Assembly (NCBI GenBank): GCA_937900565.1
Contig: CALCFG010000031.1
Span: 1 to 20,820, forward strand
Direction: 5' to 3'
Origin: an uncultured Erysipelotrichaceae bacterium
GTDB taxonomy: Bacteria; Bacillota_I; Bacilli_A; Erysipelotrichales; Erysipelotrichaceae
Length of the DNA: 20,820 bases
Both the position numbers and the translations under genes were made by a program. Numbering within the stretch: the first letter of the stretch is position 1; every line of letters begins with the position of its first letter. Shown here piece after piece: positions 8,855 to 16,123 of the stretch. Below the pieces are notes generated by a model, which was not told the origin of the DNA, made no database searches, and was given only the letters and a program-made list of their open reading frames with translations.

Positions 8855-10546
8855 ATGAAAAATAAACGTAATCTTTATTTATTTGTCTTTATCTTAATTA
8901 TCTCAGCACTTTCGTGCTGGGTAATTTTAAGTGATTCTGTATACCTTGGCCACGATACACTGTTTCACTTATCACGGATTGAAGGGTATGCCAATTCGTT
9001 AGCAAATGGAAAACTCTTTCCAGATATCTATCCGTTAAAAAACGAAGGATTTGGCTATGGAAGTGCGTTATTCTATTGTGATTTCTTTTTACTTATTCCT
9101 TCCCTTTTATATAACTTAGGCTTAAGCCTAACGCATTGTTATGCGATATATATTTATCTTGTTAGTTTAATAAGTAGTTTTACGCTAGTGTATGCGTGCA
9201 AACAATTAACGACAAACCCTTATGCACCCTATGTCACAATTAGTTTGTTCTTATTTAGCAACTATCGCATTACCAACCTTTATACCCGAGGTGCTTTAGG
9301 TGAAGTCAGTGCGATGATGATGGCACCCCTGCTTATTGGAGCATTAGCAAAACTATTCATTCATCACAAAGACAGTACATTTGCACTGTCATTGGCATTA
9401 ACTGGATTAATCTTTTCGCATAATATTAGTTTTGTTTTATGGTGTATTTTCTGCGTTGTTATTTGCTTACTCAATGCCAAAACAATACTGCACGATATAC
9501 GCCTGCTCAAGCCTTTAATTATTGCGCCATCCATTGCTTTCTTACTTTCTGCTTGTTTTACATTTGCAATGATTGAGCAATTAAATACGCAACAACTCTA
9601 TGTTCATTATTACGGAAATAGTTCAAATTTAAATAGTACTGCGCAACCTTTATGGACATTGTTCAATCCATTTACAATGGTGAGTGGTCATGCAGGATAT
9701 AAATACAATTTTGATCAGACAATGAATATTTCTTTAGGGTGGTTAGCAACGTTAATGCCATTAGCCCATTACTTTATTGTTGATAAGAAAAGTGGAACGC
9801 GGAAATACTTATTACAAATCACTACCATTGGTTATATCTGTTTATTATTATCCACAGGGATAATTAATTTTGATTTAATTCCACAATTAAAAATATTGCA
9901 GTTTGCTTTTAGATTCATTTCCATTGCATTACCTTGTTTATGTTTAAGTGGTGCGATTGCGCTATGTAATAATTACTACTATCCGAAGTTATTAATGGGC
10001 GCTACTTTGCTGTTAATTACTCTTGGCATTGCCCATCAATACCCCTACCTTCATGCGAGTCTATCCATTGACTCCAGTGTATCCTATGCGCAATTACTCG
10101 ATGGTTCACTCATTGATCCTTATTTTGGTAATAGCAGTTATGTACGGGTTGAAGTCGCTGGTGCGGACTATTTACCCATAGGTGGATTAAATACAAAGGA
10201 TTACCCAAAAGAGGTCATTGAAGTATCCACCAATCAATCCATTTCGTTTATTAGTGATGAATTTACCATTAATAATTCAGGTGCATATATCTTACCGAAA
10301 ACCTATTATAAAGGTTATCAAGTATGCGATATGATTAATCAATGTCATGAAGTATCCCGTTATAATGATGGCCGTTGTTATATTAGTTTAAGTGAAGCCG
10401 GCACTTACCACTTAGTCTATCAAAAAACTACAGCCCATAAAACCGGAATCACAATTTCATTGATTACTGCCCTTTCACTCTTAATCTTTTGGATTGTACA
10501 CTCTGTATTAAATAAAAGACGCTGCAAAATGAAAACGTTTTCATAA
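8855..10546 (+). CDS. Polytopic GT-C-type membrane protein, PTPS-related/YfhO-like
   Basis: 563 residues: a signal-anchor helix at 7-25, then about ten further hydrophobic segments to ~400, an external domain (~400-515), and a last helix near 525-545 with a basic tail. The early loop LGHDTLFHLSRIEGYA, with an acidic residue after the first helix, is the arrangement of the '6-pyruvoyl-tetrahydropterin synthase-related' membrane family. Despite the name these are GT-C-like proteins, possibly glycosyltransferases. It starts one base after the PMT-type gene, with only a weak ribosome site (GGA), suggesting translational coupling. The pair probably builds or decorates an extracellular glycan or lipid. 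Function and substrate are inferred from fold only. Confidence 0.8.
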   Translation: MKNKRNLYLFVFILIISALSCWVILSDSVYLGHDTLFHLSRIEGYANSLANGKLFPDIYPLKNEGFGYGSALFYCDFFLLIPSLLYNLGLSLTHCYAIYIYLVSLISSFTLVYACKQLTTNPYAPYVTISLFLFSNYRITNLYTRGALGEVSAMMMAPLLIGALAKLFIHHKDSTFALSLALTGLIFSHNISFVLWCIFCVVICLLNAKTILHDIRLLKPLIIAPSIAFLLSACFTFAMIEQLNTQQLYVHYYGNSSNLNSTAQPLWTLFNPFTMVSGHAGYKYNFDQTMNISLGWLATLMPLAHYFIVDKKSGTRKYLLQITTIGYICLLLSTGIINFDLIPQLKILQFAFRFISIALPCLCLSGAIALCNNYYYPKLLMGATLLLITLGIAHQYPYLHASLSIDSSVSYAQLLDGSLIDPYFGNSSYVRVEVAGADYLPIGGLNTKDYPKEVIEVSTNQSISFISDEFTINNSGAYILPKTYYKGYQVCDMINQCHEVSRYNDGRCYISLSEAGTYHLVYQKTTAHKTGITISLITALSLLIFWIVHSVLNKRRCKMKTFS

Positions 10547-10562
10547 GTTGCGAATTCTTTGT

Positions 10563-10622
10563 TCACCAATCATTGAATAGTATGTAACAATATAAATGCG
10601 AATTGAAACATTGTTGTTTCAT
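10563..10622 (-). CDS. Candidate 19-residue small protein
   Basis: On the minus strand AAAGGAG is followed by 7 bases (TATACTC) and then ATG, and the frame encodes MKQQCFNSHLYCYILFNDW before TGA. The ribosome site is as good as those of real genes here. The peptide has two Cys and is rich in aromatic residues, and I do not recognise it. It lies convergent to the 3' end of the GT-C gene and downstream of the groEL terminator. No convincing promoter is visible, so it may be chance. Confidence 0.25.
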   Translation of the reverse strand: MKQQCFNSHLYCYILFNDW

Positions 10623-10661
10623 GAGTATACTCCTTTCTTAACGAACTTATTCATTACATGA

Positions 10662-10700
10662 ATGACAAAAAGCATGGTTAATTCCATGCTTTTTGTTCAT
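10662..10700. terminator. Bidirectional terminator after the GT-C pair
   Basis: AAAAAGCATGG (10667-10677) pairs with CCATGCTTTTT (10684-10694) around the loop TTAATT. Outer bases ATGA and TCAT extend the stem with a bulge. The T run serves the plus-strand genes, and the matching A run lets it act on the minus strand as well. Confidence 0.85.
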
Positions 10701-10710
10701 TAAGATATAA

Positions 10711-10741
10711 AAAGAATCGAGTAGTAACTACTCGATTCTTT
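10711..10741 (-). terminator. Terminator of groES-groEL
   Basis: A perfect 14-base inverted repeat (AAAGAATCGAGTAG, loop TAA, CTACTCGATTCTTT) ends 12 bases past the groEL stop. On the minus strand it runs into TTCTTTTTATATC. Confidence 0.85.
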
Positions 10742-10752
10742 GCTTTTTAGAA

Positions 10753-12366
10753 TTAATACATTCCACCAGCTGGCATTGCTGGTTCTTCTTTTTCTTTAAT
10801 AATACCAACAGCAGCTTCAGTTGTAATGAATAAGCCAGCGATACTGCTTGCATTTAAAATGGCACTACGTGTAACTTTAGTTGGATCTACGATACCTGCT
10901 TCAAACATATTTACCCAAACACCATTTTTGGCATCGAAACCAAAATCTTTTGCTTGGCTTTGTTGTGCTTCAACAATTTCGCTACCGTCAAATCCACTGT
11001 TTTCAGCAATTTGATAAAGTGGCGCACTTAACGCATCCAAGACAACATTGATACCTTTTTGAACATCAACAATGTCACTGTGGCAGTTTTCTTTAACTTC
11101 GTTATATACATCCATTAATGCTGCACCACCACCCATAACGATACCTTCAGCAACAGCTGCACGGGTAGCATTTAAAGCATCTTCTAAACGTAATTTCTTT
11201 TCTTTTAATTCACTTTCAGTAGTTGCGCCCACTTTAATTAAAGCAACACCATTAGTTAATTTAGCCAAACGTTCTCTTTGTTGTTTCTTATCATAGTCAC
11301 TGTTAGCATTTTCAATGGCAGCGTTAATTTCATTCACACGTGCTTGAATTGCTTCACTATTACCACCACCATTAATAATGGTTGTGCTATCTTTTTCAAC
11401 AACAACTTTCTTCGCAGTACCTAAATCATCAAATGTTAAGTCTTTCAATTCCATATTTAAATCTTTTTGGAAGAAAGTAGCACCTGTTAACGTAGCAATA
11501 TCATTTAATGAATTTGTTTGATTATCACCGAAGCCTGGTGCTTTTGTTGCAACAACATTGAAAGCACCTCTTAATTTATTTAACACGATTGTGCTTACAG
11601 CTTCATTTTCTAAATCATCAGCAATGATTAATAAAGGTTTACTGCGTTGCATAATTTGTTCCAATACCGGCAAGATATCTTGAATGGAACTGATTTTTTG
11701 GTTAGTAACTAAAATCATTGCATCTTCAAGTTCTGCTTTACCTTTTTCACGATCAGTTACCATGTAAGGAGAAACATATCCTTTATCGTATTTTAAACCT
11801 TCTGTTGTTTCTAAGCTTGTTTCAAAGCCTTTAGATTCATCCACGTTGATAATACCGTCTTTACCAACTTTTTCCATTGCTTTGGCAATTAAGCTACCAA
11901 TTTCACTGCTTCCACTGGATACAGTAGCAACACTTTCGATATCTGAACTTGTATCTACTTTATGGGAACGAGAAAGCAATACATCCGCAACTTGTTTGCT
12001 TGCCATATCAATACCTTCTCTCATCAACACTGGATTAGCGCCTTTTTCAACGGCTTTTAATCCTTGGTGAATCATATGTTGCGCTAACAATGTTGCAGTG
12101 GTTGTACCATCCCCTGCTTCATCATTGGTATTGTTGGCTACTTCATAAACTAATTTAGCACCCATATTCTCATATGGATCTTCCAATTCAATTTCTTTGG
12201 CAATACTTACGCCATCATTTGTAATTAATGGTGAGCCATACCCTTTATCCAATACAACATTACGTCCTTTAGGACCTAACGTAACTTTAACAGCGTTGGC
12301 TAATTGGTCAACACCAGCAACCATTGCATCGCGTGCATCTTTACTGTATTTAATTGTTTTTGCCAT
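10753..12366 (-). CDS. groEL: Chaperonin GroEL (60 kDa, Cpn60)
   Basis: ATP-driven cytoplasmic folding chamber that works with the GroES lid. 537 residues, close to the usual ~540. Visible motifs include LGPKGRNVVLDKGYG (about 31-45), the ATP-site GDGTTTAT with its catalytic Asp (about 86-93), NEAGDGT context and VAEGIVMGGGAAL near 400-412. The C-terminus is short, ending MPAGGMY, with no long GGM repeat. It starts 13 bases after groES, and its AAGGAG site overlaps the groES stop. Expression is controlled by the CIRCE elements upstream of groES. Confidence 0.98.
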   Translation of the reverse strand: MAKTIKYSKDARDAMVAGVDQLANAVKVTLGPKGRNVVLDKGYGSPLITNDGVSIAKEIELEDPYENMGAKLVYEVANNTNDEAGDGTTTATLLAQHMIHQGLKAVEKGANPVLMREGIDMASKQVADVLLSRSHKVDTSSDIESVATVSSGSSEIGSLIAKAMEKVGKDGIINVDESKGFETSLETTEGLKYDKGYVSPYMVTDREKGKAELEDAMILVTNQKISSIQDILPVLEQIMQRSKPLLIIADDLENEAVSTIVLNKLRGAFNVVATKAPGFGDNQTNSLNDIATLTGATFFQKDLNMELKDLTFDDLGTAKKVVVEKDSTTIINGGGNSEAIQARVNEINAAIENANSDYDKKQQRERLAKLTNGVALIKVGATTESELKEKKLRLEDALNATRAAVAEGIVMGGGAALMDVYNEVKENCHSDIVDVQKGINVVLDALSAPLYQIAENSGFDGSEIVEAQQSQAKDFGFDAKNGVWVNMFEAGIVDPTKVTRSAILNASSIAGLFITTEAAVGIIKEKEEPAMPAGGMY

Positions 12367-12379
12367 AATTTATCACTCC

Positions 12380-12664
12380 TTATTTTGAAACAACAGCTAA
12401 AATATCTTTTGCTGCAATTAATAAATATTCTTGATCGTCAATTTTTACATCCGTAGTGGAATATTTCTTGTATAAAACTTTATCTCCAGCTTTGACAGGA
12501 ACTGGTACTAATTTGCCATCTTGATATGTACCTTCACCCACTGCAATTACATTTGCATAAGCTTGTTCTTTTTCTTTCGTCGAAAGAATAATACCACTGG
12601 CTGTTTTATCTTCACTCTTTTCTTTTTCTAATAATACATTGTCATATAAAGGTTTAATTGTCAT
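12380..12664 (-). CDS. groES: Co-chaperonin GroES (10 kDa, Cpn10)
   Basis: Heptameric lid of the GroEL chamber. 94 residues from the ATG at 12664 (MTIKPLYDNVLLEK). The mobile loop that binds GroEL is DKTASGIIL, and the roof/core region includes VKAGDKVLYKKY. The ATG is chosen because AAAGGAG ends 8 bases before it; an in-frame GTG three codons upstream overlaps that site. First gene of groES-groEL. Confidence 0.97.
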   Translation of the reverse strand: MTIKPLYDNVLLEKEKSEDKTASGIILSTKEKEQAYANVIAVGEGTYQDGKLVPVPVKAGDKVLYKKYSTTDVKIDDQEYLLIAAKDILAVVSK

Positions 12665-12666
12665 AT

Positions 12667-12693
12667 TTAGCACTCCTTTCCTTTAAATGCTAA
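12667..12693. promoter_or_regulatory. CIRCE element 2 (HrcA operator) over the groES leader and ribosome site
   Basis: TTAGCACTC, nine bases, then AAATGCTAA. The first half is a perfect CIRCE half-site and the second matches 7 of 9 bases of GAGTGCTAA. It overlaps the groES Shine-Dalgarno. HrcA itself is not in the window. Confidence 0.8.
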
Positions 12694-12697
12694 ATGT

Positions 12698-12726
12698 AGT
12701 TTAATCTTCTTTTAGCACTCTGTCAA
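12698..12726 (-). promoter_or_regulatory. groES-groEL promoter
   Basis: The minus strand has TTGACA (12726-12721), a 17-base spacer, then TAAACT (12703-12698). It lies between the two CIRCE elements, with the -35 inside the upstream one, as expected for HrcA-repressed housekeeping-sigma promoters. Confidence 0.75.
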
Positions 12727-12738
12727 TAGGTTTGCTAA
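12712..12738. promoter_or_regulatory. CIRCE element 1 (HrcA operator) over the groES promoter
   Basis: TTAGCACTC, nine bases (TGTCAATAG), then GTTTGCTAA. The first half is perfect and the second matches 7 of 9. The spacer contains the -35 of the groES promoter, so bound HrcA would block RNA polymerase. Confidence 0.85.
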
Positions 12739-12768
12739 TTTCCCACAAACTAACACATTTTAAACATG

Positions 12769-12848
12769 AAAGCATAAGTATCCCCTTAGGTAATGCTTAT
12801 TGCAAACAATTCTTGATTGTTTGCACAAACATACGATATTTATGCTTT
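12769..12848. repeat. Nested inverted repeats in the groES / flavin reductase divergent region
   Basis: Outer arms AAAGCATAAGTATC (12769-12782) and GATATTTATGCTTT (12835-12848) are complementary at 13 of 14 positions. They enclose a perfect inner repeat, TGCAAACAAT (12801-12810) and ATTGTTTGCA (12816-12825), with a five-base loop. Another ATGCTTAT copy lies between (12793-12800). This lies just upstream of the TTGACA promoter for the reductase, so operators for a regulator are more likely than a transcript structure. Function is unknown. Confidence 0.6.
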
Positions 12849-12859
12849 TTAAAAGCCTA

Positions 12860-12890
12860 TTGACAATGCCCTTAATGGATGAACTAAAAT
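12860..12890 (+). promoter_or_regulatory. Promoter of the flavin reductase gene
   Basis: A perfect -35 TTGACA is at 12860-12865. TAAAAT at 12885-12890 is the best -10 but leaves a long 19-base spacer. The +1 would fall near 12897, giving a ~35-base leader that ends in AAGGAGG. Confidence 0.5.
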
Positions 12891-12931
12891 AAGGTTAGAA
12901 TTTGATGAGAATTTCACAATAAGGAGGATGT

Positions 12932-14743
12932 ATGAGTCAAATTAAAAAGATTGGAAGTGTTGTACTTAGTGGTGCAATGGTTATGTCATTAGCTGCTTGT
13001 ACAAGCAATTCCACGCAAAATACTGAAAGTAGTGCGCAAAGTGAATTAAAACTTACTGCAGGTACATATACTGCCACTACTAAAGGTATGAAAGGTGATT
13101 TAACGGTAGAAGTTACGGTAAGTGAAAGTAGCATTGATGATGTTAAAGTTACGAGTCATAGTGAAACGTATGGTATTGGTTATGGCGTAGATAATGCACC
13201 AATTGATGTTATTCCGAGCCAAATCGTTGAAAATCAATCGCTAGCGATTGATATGATTACTGGTGCTACTATCACCAGCAATGCCATCTTAAATGCGACG
13301 AAAGATGCATTAGGCCAAGCGGGAGCTGATGTGGATGCTTTAACTGCTAAAGCAGTAGCACCAAAAGAAGTTGAAACTTCTTTAGATGCTCAAATTGCCA
13401 TTGCTGGTGCAGGGGCTGCTGGTTTAGCAGCTGGTATTGAAGCACTACGTGCTGGAGCAACCAATGTTGTGATCGTTGAAAAACAAGGTATTAGTGGTGG
13501 TGCCACAACACGTAGCGGTGGTAAATTATTAGCTGCTGGTACTACTTGGCAAGAAAAACAAGGATACAGTGATTCTGCACAACAATTAAAAGACTACTTC
13601 TACACTATGGTAGGTTCTGAGCAATTAAATGAAACAATGATTGATGCGTTTGTTAATAACTCTGTTGAAAACTTAACTTGGTTAGAAGATATGGGTGTTA
13701 TGGTATATGATGTGGAAGCTATCCATCAATCATTAACCCCTTGGCGTGTACACAATACAACAAACAAAGAAGATCACCATGGTGGTGGCATGACCGATGG
13801 ATTTGGTGGAAATATCGCTGTTCCAATGATGGAAGAATATTTAAAATTGGGTGGTAAGATTGTATACAATTGTGCTGTCACTGAATTGTTAACGGATGAT
13901 AACAACGCTGTTATTGGTATGAAAGGTACTTATAACAATGGTGAAACATTAACAGTTAACTCTAACAATGTCATTATTGCTACTGGTGGTTATGCTCAAA
14001 ACAGAGAAATGATGGCAAGATACAAAGATTCTGTTGGCGAAAAATACGCAACAAGTGTACCAGCAGGAAATATTGGTGAAGGTATTACAATGGCCAGTGC
14101 GATTGGTGCAAAAGTTTACGATGCACCAGAAGCACAAACAGTGTATGTTGACTACACAGCAGGTGTTGGTATTAATGAAGAAGCTGGTTTAATCTTAAAT
14201 GGTGATGGCATACGTGTTGCCAATGAATACACTTATCAATACCATGTGGGCGATGCAATCTTTAAATCAGGTACAGATCATGGTTGGTATATTGCAACTG
14301 CTAACGATCCTTCCCCAATGGTTCAATATGCAATGACTTTAGAAAAAACATTACAAAGTGATTCCATTGAAGGATTAGCTGAATTGATGGAAGTTGACGC
14401 TGATGCATTAAAAGCTGAAATTGATCATTACAATGAATTATGTGCTAATAAAAAAGATACTGACTTTGGTAAACCAAGTGACTACTTATACCCAATCGAA
14501 GGTGATACTTATTATGCGTTACGCTTAAATCCAAGCGTTACAGTGACTTTCGGTGGATTAGTTACTGATGAAAATGCCCAAGTATTAGATACACAAGATC
14601 AACCAATTAAAGGTTTATATGCTGCAGGTGAAGTGGCATTTACTGGATTATTCGGTGATGAATACCCATGCTGTGGTATGGCAATTGGTTCTGCCGTATA
14701 CTTTGGTAGAGTTGCTGGTAAACTTGCTGCAAGCAATATCTAA
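12932..14743 (+). CDS. Secreted lipoprotein flavin reductase (FMN-binding plus fumarate reductase-type FAD domain)
   Basis: 603 residues. A lipoprotein signal ends in the lipobox LAAC (Cys23). An FMN-binding domain (~40-130) contains D107..TGAT, the ApbE flavinylation motif, with Thr113 the likely FMN attachment residue. A flavocytochrome c/fumarate reductase FAD domain follows, with GAGAAG at 159-164, EKQGISGGATTRSGG and a C-terminal GLYAAGEV. Such surface proteins take electrons from flavin-based extracellular transfer and reduce a small acceptor: fumarate, urocanate, a cinnamate or similar. The end, YPCCGMAIGSAVYFGR, differs from the usual fumarate reductase HGANRLGGNAL pattern, so I do not assign fumarate. 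AAGGAGG lies 4 bases before the ATG. It has its own promoter and terminator. ApbE and the membrane electron donor are not in the window. Confidence 0.88.
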   Translation: MSQIKKIGSVVLSGAMVMSLAACTSNSTQNTESSAQSELKLTAGTYTATTKGMKGDLTVEVTVSESSIDDVKVTSHSETYGIGYGVDNAPIDVIPSQIVENQSLAIDMITGATITSNAILNATKDALGQAGADVDALTAKAVAPKEVETSLDAQIAIAGAGAAGLAAGIEALRAGATNVVIVEKQGISGGATTRSGGKLLAAGTTWQEKQGYSDSAQQLKDYFYTMVGSEQLNETMIDAFVNNSVENLTWLEDMGVMVYDVEAIHQSLTPWRVHNTTNKEDHHGGGMTDGFGGNIAVPMMEEYLKLGGKIVYNCAVTELLTDDNNAVIGMKGTYNNGETLTVNSNNVIIATGGYAQNREMMARYKDSVGEKYATSVPAGNIGEGITMASAIGAKVYDAPEAQTVYVDYTAGVGINEEAGLILNGDGIRVANEYTYQYHVGDAIFKSGTDHGWYIATANDPSPMVQYAMTLEKTLQSDSIEGLAELMEVDADALKAEIDHYNELCANKKDTDFGKPSDYLYPIEGDTYYALRLNPSVTVTFGGLVTDENAQVLDTQDQPIKGLYAAGEVAFTGLFGDEYPCCGMAIGSAVYFGRVAGKLAASNI

Positions 14744-14759
14744 TCTTCTTATTTAATAG

Positions 14760-14912
14760 CTATGAAAAAGCTGGACGATTGTTTAATCGCCCAGCTTTTT
14801 CAAATATTCTTCCACATTTATATAATGTATATCCTCTACCCTCTGACTTTTCCCAGGTACAGTACGTACTTTCCATTAATCGTTCCATAGCAATAAGAAT
14901 ATAAGAAGGCAT
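14760..14912 (-). CDS. Unassigned 50-residue ORF (doubtful)
   Basis: A minus-strand frame runs from ATG at 14912 to TAG at 14760. Its product begins MPSYILIAMERLMESTYCTW and continues with EKSEGRGYTLYKCGRIF. The frame stays open further upstream through a hydrophobic stretch (to about 15 000). The composition is less AT-driven than expected by chance (Cys, Trp, Glu, Arg). However, there is no ribosome site, and its 3' end runs through the reductase terminator. It may be the degraded end of a lost gene. I recognise no family. Confidence 0.15.
   Translation of the reverse strand: MPSYILIAMERLMESTYCTWEKSEGRGYTLYKCGRIFEKAGRLNNRPAFS
14764..14801 (+). terminator. Terminator of the flavin reductase gene
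   Basis: GAAAAAGCTGG (14764-14774) pairs with CCAGCTTTTTC (14791-14801). One A/C mismatch is followed by an inner CGATT/AATCG stem with loop GTTT. The T run is inside the descending arm. It begins 21 bases after the stop. Confidence 0.9.
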
Positions 14913-15148
14913 AAATCTGGAGAAAGCAAAAAATACAAACCAAGAAAGAAAAATATATAAGAAAGCACTAATTCATTCAATACTGTTTGAATTAGTGCTT
15001 ATTAAATTTCCCGTAAAAATCCTTGATAAGATTACCGGAATTCCCCACTTAAACTTTGAAGCTAAATTTCAGAAACCACATAAGAATTTATTGTGCCATT
15101 TTATAACCATCATGCAAGTTTCACTTCTATTTTAACTTTATAAAAGAC
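14802..15148. other. Gene-poor interval, possible relic DNA
   Basis: There is no convincing intact gene between the reductase terminator and the sortase terminator. It holds a palindrome AGTACGTACT (14861-14870), a purine-rich stretch (14915-14965), a long hairpin (14963-15000) and a tract at 15001-15136. That tract stays open on the plus strand (KFPVKILDKITGIPH...) but has no start or ribosome site. The mixture suggests eroded mobile or coding DNA; the source is not identifiable by eye. Confidence 0.4.
14963..15000. terminator. Orphan hairpin, terminator-like
   Basis: AAGCACTAATTCA (14963-14975) and TGAATTAGTGCTT (14988-15000) are perfect complements of 13 bases around a 12-base loop. T-rich DNA follows on both strands. 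Neither flanking gene needs it: the reductase and the sortase gene each have their own terminator nearer by. Confidence 0.5.
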
Positions 15149-15186
15149 AAAAAAGCTGCTAATCACTTTAACAGCAACTAACAGCT
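15149..15186 (-). terminator. Terminator of the sortase gene
   Basis: On the minus strand AGCTGTTA (15186-15179) pairs with TAGCAGCT (15161-15154), with one G-T wobble, followed by TTTTTT. It starts 10 bases past the sortase stop. Confidence 0.6.
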
Positions 15187-15195
15187 ATTCCTATT

Positions 15196-16046
15196 TTAAA
15201 AGTCTATACGTTCGATTTCTTTTGCAATAACGAAGAATAATTGGTCGTCCCGATTTTCAACACATGTTTGTAAAGTTACAAAGTTATCTTCAGGACCAAT
15301 CTCAACACCGGTATCTAAATAATCCCCATAAACATTTTCAATCTTATCAAAATTACTAGCTAATTGTTCAGCCGTATAATTCAAAGCCAATGGTGATTCT
15401 TCACGTGTAGTATATAGTGATTTATCATAGGTAAATGCATGGGCTACCTGATATGTTCTTTGTTGATGATTAAAAGTCAATGTAAAGGTATCATAGTCTT
15501 CGATGTTTTCCATATCTTTAAATTTATGCAATGCGTAAATTTTAAGTAATCCACACCATATTTACTTGGATATACATAGTGTCCATAAATGATAATGTTT
15601 TGATCCTGTGGGACATAGTTTTCATCCACTTTACTTTCACCATCCATAAAGTCTTGCCCAAAGCTACGTTGAGCATGCGAAATATCATTTCGCATGTATT
15701 CACTATTGGCAACATTCATATTTCCTTCACCATCATCCACAACACGACTTCGCACAATCACATGTGGATATGGATCCGTAGTATCATCACCATAGTTATA
15801 CAATAAATCATTTTCCCATTCTAAATACGCAATATAATCCTCATTTAACGCACTATAATTATCCCATATTGGGTTGTATTTAGCCGCTAACTCTTCAGCT
15901 TTAGCTGAAGATGCATCACTGGTAGCTTCACTGCTTACTGGCGTACTTGTTTCACTTAGCTCGCTTCCACATGCACTTAATGCAAGCACTAAAGCAAATG
16001 TTGAAACTAAACGAACTAATTTTTTTAATGATTGATTTATTTTCAT
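15196..16046 (-). pseudogene. Class B-type sortase with lipoprotein signal, single-base frameshift
   Basis: Two overlapping minus-strand frames together make one sortase. The 5' part has a lipoprotein signal ending LSAC (Cys26), a Ser/Thr-rich linker, and IIIYGHYVY with the catalytic His near 156. The 3' part (from HKFKDMENI) has VTLQTCVENRDDQLFF, carrying the catalytic Cys and a nearby Arg, and ends IAKEIERIDF. Adding one base to the AAAATTT tract at 15537-15543 joins them as YLKFYALHKFKD, about 283 residues, normal for SrtB. As written, the product stops 33 residues after the His with no Cys, so it would be inactive. Start: ATG 16046, with AAAGGA about 10 bases away; an in-frame GTG at 16052 is possible. 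A lipid anchor instead of an N-terminal helix is unusual for a sortase. It could be a true mutation or a sequencing error. Confidence 0.82.
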
Positions 16047-16067
16047 CCTCACAACTTCCTTTCATAT

Positions 16068-16101
16068 AAAAACAATTCAAGACAAAGCCTGAATTGTTTT
16101 A
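16068..16101. terminator. Terminator between the surface operon and the sortase gene
   Basis: AAAACAATTCA (16069-16079) pairs with TGAATTGTTTT (16090-16100). On the minus strand it ends in TTTTT. It lies just after the secreted-protein stop and about 20 bases before the sortase ribosome site, so sortase expression needs read-through or an unseen promoter. Confidence 0.75.
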
Positions 16102-16123
16102 TTTTAGTTATTAAACTTTCAGA

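Noticed and set aside
11072..12388. Long plus-strand open frames inside groEL
   Set aside because: They are antisense to a highly conserved gene, with no ribosome site of their own.
12932..14743. Naming the reductase urdA or frdA
   Set aside because: Acceptor-determining residues cannot be matched safely by eye; the C-terminal motif differs from fumarate reductase.
14905..15136. Plus-strand open frame of ~77 codons in the gap
   Set aside because: No ATG start and no ribosome site; it runs through the hairpin. Mentioned only as possible relic.
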